From contig OZ024828.1 in the NCBI GenBank assembly GCA_964016985.1, positions 82,446,308 through 82,510,307 of the forward strand: DNA of 64,000 bases. The letters run 5' to 3'. The stretch is from Anodontia alba (lineage: Eukaryota > Mollusca > Bivalvia > Lucinida > Lucinidae). Below the pieces are notes generated by a model. That model worked only from the letters and a program-made list of their open reading frames with translations. It made no database searches and was not told the DNA's origin. Positions 59,747 through 64,000 of the stretch are shown here, piece after piece. Both the position numbers and the translations under genes were made by a program. Positions within the stretch are counted from its first letter, which is position 1; each line of letters begins with the position of its first letter.

Positions 59747-60014
59747 CAATTATCTCCCTCCGCCCACCCTCGCTTATCTCTCCTAATTGTGTCTATTGTT
59801 TTACACATAAAAGAAACAGACACGTGGTCAATTGAGCGGGAAGAGTTACGTCACACAGGTAACTGCCTAAGGGACCTTCTGGTTTAAGACTTTAATTAAC
59901 GACTGAAAGGTCGTTTTTTCTGTGGAAGGTGTGAAAACAGAAGAGAATAGCACATTATCTATAGGTTAAGTATTACTCGTTAAAATATGTTTTACTTTTA
60001 AAAAACTTCATTTT

Positions 60015-60388
60015 TAGGACATTTACCGTAATTGCTTAATCGTGCAAGTACTTCTTCAATGATTTGTCTAAAAAACACAAGGAAAGTCCATTTGTGTGAT
60101 TGAACAGTTACTGTCTCGCTCAGGTTTGTGAAATTTTGAACTCATTTCTCATGTATCTAAGCCGTGCCTAGCAGTATCCAGAGGGCCCCAACAGATATGG
60201 CAAAAATTTGACCCATCATATAAAGGGGTGTAAGCAAAATACAGGTTAGAACCACCAAAACATTGACCTCGTCTTATGGCCGAATCGACTTAGGGCCAAA
60301 TCTTTACAGTACTAAAATTTCAGGACAAGTAAGATTAGGAGTTAAACTGTCCAGATATTTAGGGTAAATATGTTTTTGTTTTTTTCAG
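60015..60388. other. Flank of the DIRS-like element, likely upstream intron
   Basis: MITE linker sequence (acagtactaaaatttcaggac, agatatttagggtaaatat) up to the polypyrimidine tract at 60371-60386. Otherwise unassigned. Confidence 0.4.
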
Positions 60389-60457
60389 GGATGGTATTGG
60401 ATAGACCAAATGGAAATGCTGGGAGTAAAAGAAAATTGTCTGACAAGTCTAAACAAG
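60389..60457 (+). CDS. Candidate coding exon of an unidentified gene
   Basis: The acceptor tttgtttttttcag ends at 60388 and the donor gtaataat starts at 60458. The 69 nt contain an open frame MVLDRPNGNAGSKRKLSDKS, KQ, running through to the donor. The ATG after GG could be a start (cagggATGg is a fair context). The piece is polar and Lys/Ser-rich, perhaps a disordered nuclear-type N terminus. No homologue is recognised. The RPNGN match to the sortilin exon at 17901 is probably coincidence, since that gene ends at 20172. Confidence 0.45.
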
Positions 60458-60529
60458 GTAATAATGAAATTATGTTAATGAGAGGTGTCATATGTGATAT
60501 CATTGATGCATCAATAGATCATGATTTTT

Positions 60530-61080
60530 AGCTCACCTGAGCCTTTAGGCTCACAAGTGAGCTTATAATACAGGAAGGCAGCTGCTCCGTCGTCCATCGG
60601 CCCATCCATCTTCCACACTCTTCAGACTTCTCCTCAAAAACCACTGTGCCAATCAACAGTGATTCAGCTGGACCAAAATCAGTTCCGGACATTTTTTTCA
60701 AATGGCAGCTTGTTCTGGACATTCTGAAATTGTTTTTGACAAATTATAAAAGCTAGAAAATCTCTATTTTATGACTTTCTAGATATGATAATAAACATAG
60801 ACATGTACTATTAAATGTTAAAGAGTTTTATTCAATGCTTATTCCACAACCCTTCAGTATCAGAGCTGCTTAGCTGGATCAATCAGGATATTACTTCAGT
60901 GCAGAGCCTCAGCTTTAAGTCAGAATCTTTCTTTTTCTCTGATTTCTCCAGTATTGCACTATGCAGTGCAGCACTGAAGGGAAATTCTGACTGATCTTTT
61001 CCTGCAAGTTTCAAGATCAAAGTATCCTGTAGTTCAGGAATCATCCTGTCTTATTCTAACCAGGAATATAATATTTCCTT
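60530..61080. repeat. Bivalve repeat (agctcacctgagcc start) and unassigned DNA
   Basis: agctcacctgagcctttaggct opens a diverged unit with cagtgattcagctggaccaaa. A local inverted repeat around gcactatgcagtgcagcac lies near 60955. No gene. Confidence 0.5.
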
Positions 61081-61160
61081 TTTTTCCAGGTAGTTTCTCT
61101 TAGGTTGATTGCCTGAATTCACCCCGCTGACAGGTGCGTTTACTATATGGATTCAGCATG

Positions 61161-61463
61161 GCCTCGGTGGCTCAGTTGGATGCGCCGTCCGACTGGAGAC
61201 CAGGGGGTCGCGGGTTCAACCCCCGCCGAGGTCGGCAACATTCTTTCGTGGAGATTGATCATGAAATATTTTCTATGGTCATTCTCTCCCTTCCGCTGAT
61301 TCAAGAAGGGCAGTTGTCAGTTTCTGGCAAAAGAATGTGCACAATACTGGTTAACCGCTTAGAGGACTAAGCCTGCCCAGTAAACGTGTGGTTAGGTAAA
61401 CTGACCGCGCTCGACATGACTCCACTGGGTTGACTGGGCCTTAAAACCTCAACACAAACAAAA
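61161..61463 (+). mobile_element. tRNA-derived SINE, family S1, youngest-looking copy
   Basis: Intact A box TGGCTCAGTTGGATGCG and B box gcgggttcaacccccgc. The full body ends caacacaaacaaaa. Flanked by tcagcatg at 61153-61160 and 61464-61471. It is the best consensus for the family. Confidence 0.94.
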
Positions 61464-61471
61464 TCAGCATG

Positions 61472-61960
61472 GGTGCGGGGCTGGCGTCGTTATTACCATT
61501 TGCTTGCATGGATTCCGTTTGGTCACTGCTGGATTTCGGCATTTACAAAATCACTTGTGTAATGTTTGGCCTCGCATGGCGTCACATGTAAACAAATTTT
61601 ATGAGATCAAGAAAAGTGACTTAAACAGGATTCAGCCTTATCTACGTTTCGGCCAAACAAAGTAGACTGGTTGTTTATGGATGCGAAAACTAACAGACAT
61701 TACCAAACATCACAAAAAATCAAGAATGTTTGATAAGCAGTCCAGTACATGTTAGACTGACGGTCGTTTTACAAGATAAGATCGACATCGAAAATAAACT
61801 GTAAACAACAGTAGAAATCCATATACATGTATTACAAGCCAAAAATGGCAATTAGTCAATGTGTCCAACCAGGTCAGAAAAATTTCAGACAGCTGGAAAT
61901 TTCGGCAGACTATGGTCGATGTCGGACGTCAAACTGAATCCCTGATCAAAGCCAAATTTC
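61472..61960. other. Unassigned DNA, possibly single copy
   Basis: Less repetitive than its surroundings, with several CpG-containing words. It could belong to the gene of the exon at 60389, but no exon was recognised. Confidence 0.35.
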
Positions 61961-63050
61961 ATATGGAGCCTCAATGAGTAGGTTTGTTTGCCACATCTGA
62001 GTCACATGGCCAAGATGTCCACCACGCCCATATATGGTAAAAACCCTTTAAAAATCTTCTTCTCCGGAAACAAAGGGCCAATGGCCCTGTGACTTGGTAT
62101 GCAGGATTGGACATGGGTCCAACAATATTTAAAAAAAAAATGATTAGGTTGACCAGGAAATATTTTATCTGAAAATTTTCAAATTTTCAGTTTTTGGAGG
62201 TGTATTTGAATAGGTGTGTTTTCACAGTGAGAAATCTTCTTGTCGAAAATCAGAAGGCCAAGGCTTTTCATATTTGGTATGTAGCTTCATCGTATGGACC
62301 TTATCAAGATGGCTGAAATTATGGCCCTGGGGTAAAGGTAAAAAATGTCCCCACTCCAGGGTTTACTTGTTTCTTCACATAGAAGGAAAAAAACTTTAAT
62401 AATCTTCTTTTCTGAAACTAGAAGACCCAGGCCTTTGGTATTTGGTGTGTAGCTTCATTTAGTAGGCTATTACAAAGATTGTTCAAATTATAGCCCAGGG
62501 GTAAAAAATGGCCTTGCCCCAGGGGTTACTTGTTTTACATAATTTTTTTTAAAAATCTTCTTGTCTGAAAGGAGAAGGTCAAGGCCTTTGATATTTGGTA
62601 TGTAGCTTCATCTAGTGCACCTCTACTAAGATTGTTCAAAATAAAGCGACAGGATACAAAATGGGCTTACCCCAGTGGTCACTTGTTTTCCATAGACTGG
62701 AATAGAGAATTTTTTTAAAGTCTTCTTGTCTGAAACTAGAAGGCCCAGGCCTTTGATATTTGGTTTGTAGCTTCATCTAGTGGCCCTGTACCAAGATTAG
62801 TCACATTATAGCTCTTGGGTAAAAAATGGCACGGCCTAAGGGGTTACTAGTTTTACATACTCATATGGGGAAAACTTTAAAACTGTTTTGTGTGAAACTA
62901 GAAAGCCCAGGCCTTTGATAGTTGGTATGTAGCTTCATCAAAGCCATATTTTATGTAAGCTTAATTCCATACCAAGTTACTGTAGGATACAGAGATCAAA
63001 GGCTTTTCAAATGTGATGGCTACCGTATCCATATGTTTTAGTATTTAACC
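61961..63050. repeat. ~150-bp bivalve tandem repeat
   Basis: ggtatgtagcttcatc recurs near 62276, 62447 (variant), 62598, 62763 (variant) and 62923, with aatcttcttgtctgaaacta and aggcccaggcctttgatatt in each unit. An M2 MITE arm (tatctgaaaattttcaaatt) lies at 62165-62225. Confidence 0.82.
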
Positions 63051-63054
63051 CTAG

Positions 63055-63085
63055 TCCTGCTGAATAAATTAAGATGCCACACCCT
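63055..63085. mobile_element. M1 MITE end, truncated
   Basis: ttaaccctagtcctgctgaa, then taagatgccacac, then a switch to the next tandem repeat. Confidence 0.6.
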
Positions 63086-64000
63086 TTTTATCGCACCTGC
63101 TTGTAGCAGGGTGCAATATAGGCGTCCGATTTTCTGTCCGTCCATCCGTCCGTCCGCCTGTCAACATTTATGTCGACGTTCGACATTTTTATGTCAAAGT
63201 TAGTATTCTGATCAACTACAAGACTAAACAACCATCAAACCTTGCAGGAAACATCTCCCTGACCTCCTGACTTTGCAACATAGGCGTCCGCTTTTCCGTA
63301 TGTCTGTCCATTCGTCCGTCCGTCTGTCAACATTTATGTCGAAGTTTGACATTTATGTCAAAGTTAGTATTTTAATCAACTACAAGACTAAACAACCATC
63401 AAATCTTGCATGAAACATCTCCCTGACCTCCCGACTTTGCGACATAGGTGCCAACTTTTCCATTAGTCTGTCTGTTCGTCTGTCCGTCTGTCTGTCTCTT
63501 AACAGTTCTGTTATGTCGAAGTTCGACATTTATGTCAAAGTTAGTATTCTAATCAACTACAAGACTAAACAACCATCAAACCTTGTATGAAATATCTCCC
63601 TGACCTCCTGACTTTGCGACATAGGTGCCCGCTTTTCCATTCGTCCGTCCGTCTGTCCCTTAACAGTTCTGTTATGTCGAAGTCGACATTTACGTCATAG
63701 TTAGTACATGTATTCTGATCAACTACAATTCTACAACAACCATCATACCTTGCATGACACATCTCCCTGACCTCCTGACTTGGCAGATATGTTGACCCAG
63801 TGATCTTGACCTATATTTTGAGCTCCATTGACTTTGACACAATTTACGTTGACGTTCCAGATCTTCTTAACTATAAGGTGTACAACTACCAAACCTTGCA
63901 TAGTGCTTCTCCTAGATGTACAGACTTGGCAGGTACCTTGACCCGGTGACCTTGACCTATATTTTGCACTCCAGTGACTTTGACATATTTTGCGTCGATG
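63086..64000. repeat. ~165-176 bp bivalve tandem repeat, continues past the window
   Basis: Opens gcacctgcttgtagcagggtgc, a short palindrome. Units are marked by caactacaagactaaacaac (about 63214, 63378, 63554, 63719) and aacatctccctgacctcctg. tccgtccgtc runs separate the units. Later units change to a ttgaccyrgtgaycttgacc type. Confidence 0.88.

Larger units (their letters stand above)
53916..60014 (+). mobile_element. DIRS-like element without recognisable coding region
   Basis: Inverted terminal repeats of ~160 bases (about 53934-54094 and 59809-59989) are nearly identical (ccagaaggtcccttaggcag; caattgaccacgtgtc). Each end extends outward with a different short sequence. An internal region at 59650-59746 carries the reverse complements of both outer ends joined together. 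That layout is the hallmark of DIRS retrotransposons. Flanks join cleanly with no target duplication beyond T's. The interior is very AT-rich with no frame above 125 codons, so gag, RT and recombinase are absent or decayed beyond recognition. Confidence 0.82.
53840..60040. mobile_element. CAAACAGTG-family MITE split by the DIRS-like element
   Basis: gcagtctgatcagggtctac and actgtttgcatctgtcattt lie at 53854-53893. The family's next segment, attttaggacatttaccgt, resumes at 60010. Joined, the two flanks match the unbroken relative at 29635-29700, so this is the original insertion site. Confidence 0.7.

Overview
The window looks like nuclear DNA of a marine bivalve mollusc, possibly a venerid-type clam. 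This rests on short exons in AT-rich introns with GT/AG splice sites, tRNA-headed SINEs, very many palindromic MITEs, and tandem 'matching nucleotide' repeats of the kind common in bivalve genomes (pieces reading 'atgcccccaa', 'agctcacctgagc', 'aagatggccgccat'). The species is not determined. No prokaryotic or viral gene set is present, and almost all short open frames are chance frames inside repeats.

Protein-coding content is sparse. The one confident gene is the 3' end of a sortilin (SORT1-type VPS10 receptor) on the + strand. Seven exons at 1326-1400, 4926-5042, 7941-8070, 11011-11129, 15065-15182, 17901-18035 and 20158-20172 join in consistent phase. They encode most of the 10CC module, the membrane segment and a cytoplasmic tail with a YSLL signal, ending in an acidic dileucine motif DDSDDDLLS. 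The beta-propeller exons lie before base 1. The sixth exon is phase-neutral and duplicates the acidic cluster. Skipping it would give a tail of vertebrate length that still ends in an acidic dileucine. A possible first coding exon of an unidentified downstream gene sits at 60389-60457.

The rest is mobile and repetitive DNA. Bases 1-95 are the right end of a DIRS-like element, next to a 128-bp satellite (96-1130). The sortilin introns and the 20-39 kb stretch are packed with SINE copies and several MITE families: hairpin elements at TTAA, pogo/Tigger-like elements, GGGCCCAGTTG-ended elements and others, many nested or sharing a target site. A hAT-type element with a perfect 8-bp target duplication lies at 24492-25796. 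A relative of it sits inside a large inverted repeat at 15940-17222. From 36 to 42 kb there are degenerate tandem repeats with two pieces of a LINE reverse-transcriptase gene. A MULE-like element with a perfect 10-bp target duplication occupies 45733-48850 and carries a broken Cys-rich reading frame. A duplicated repeat at 49.4-50.9 kb is interrupted by two different SINEs.

At about 53916-60014 lies a 6.1-kb element with the inverted ends and internal complementary region diagnostic of DIRS-type tyrosine-recombinase retrotransposons, but with no recognisable gag, RT or recombinase. Its interior carries an array of decayed hairpin repeats. The window ends in bivalve tandem repeats with one more young SINE at 61161-61463.
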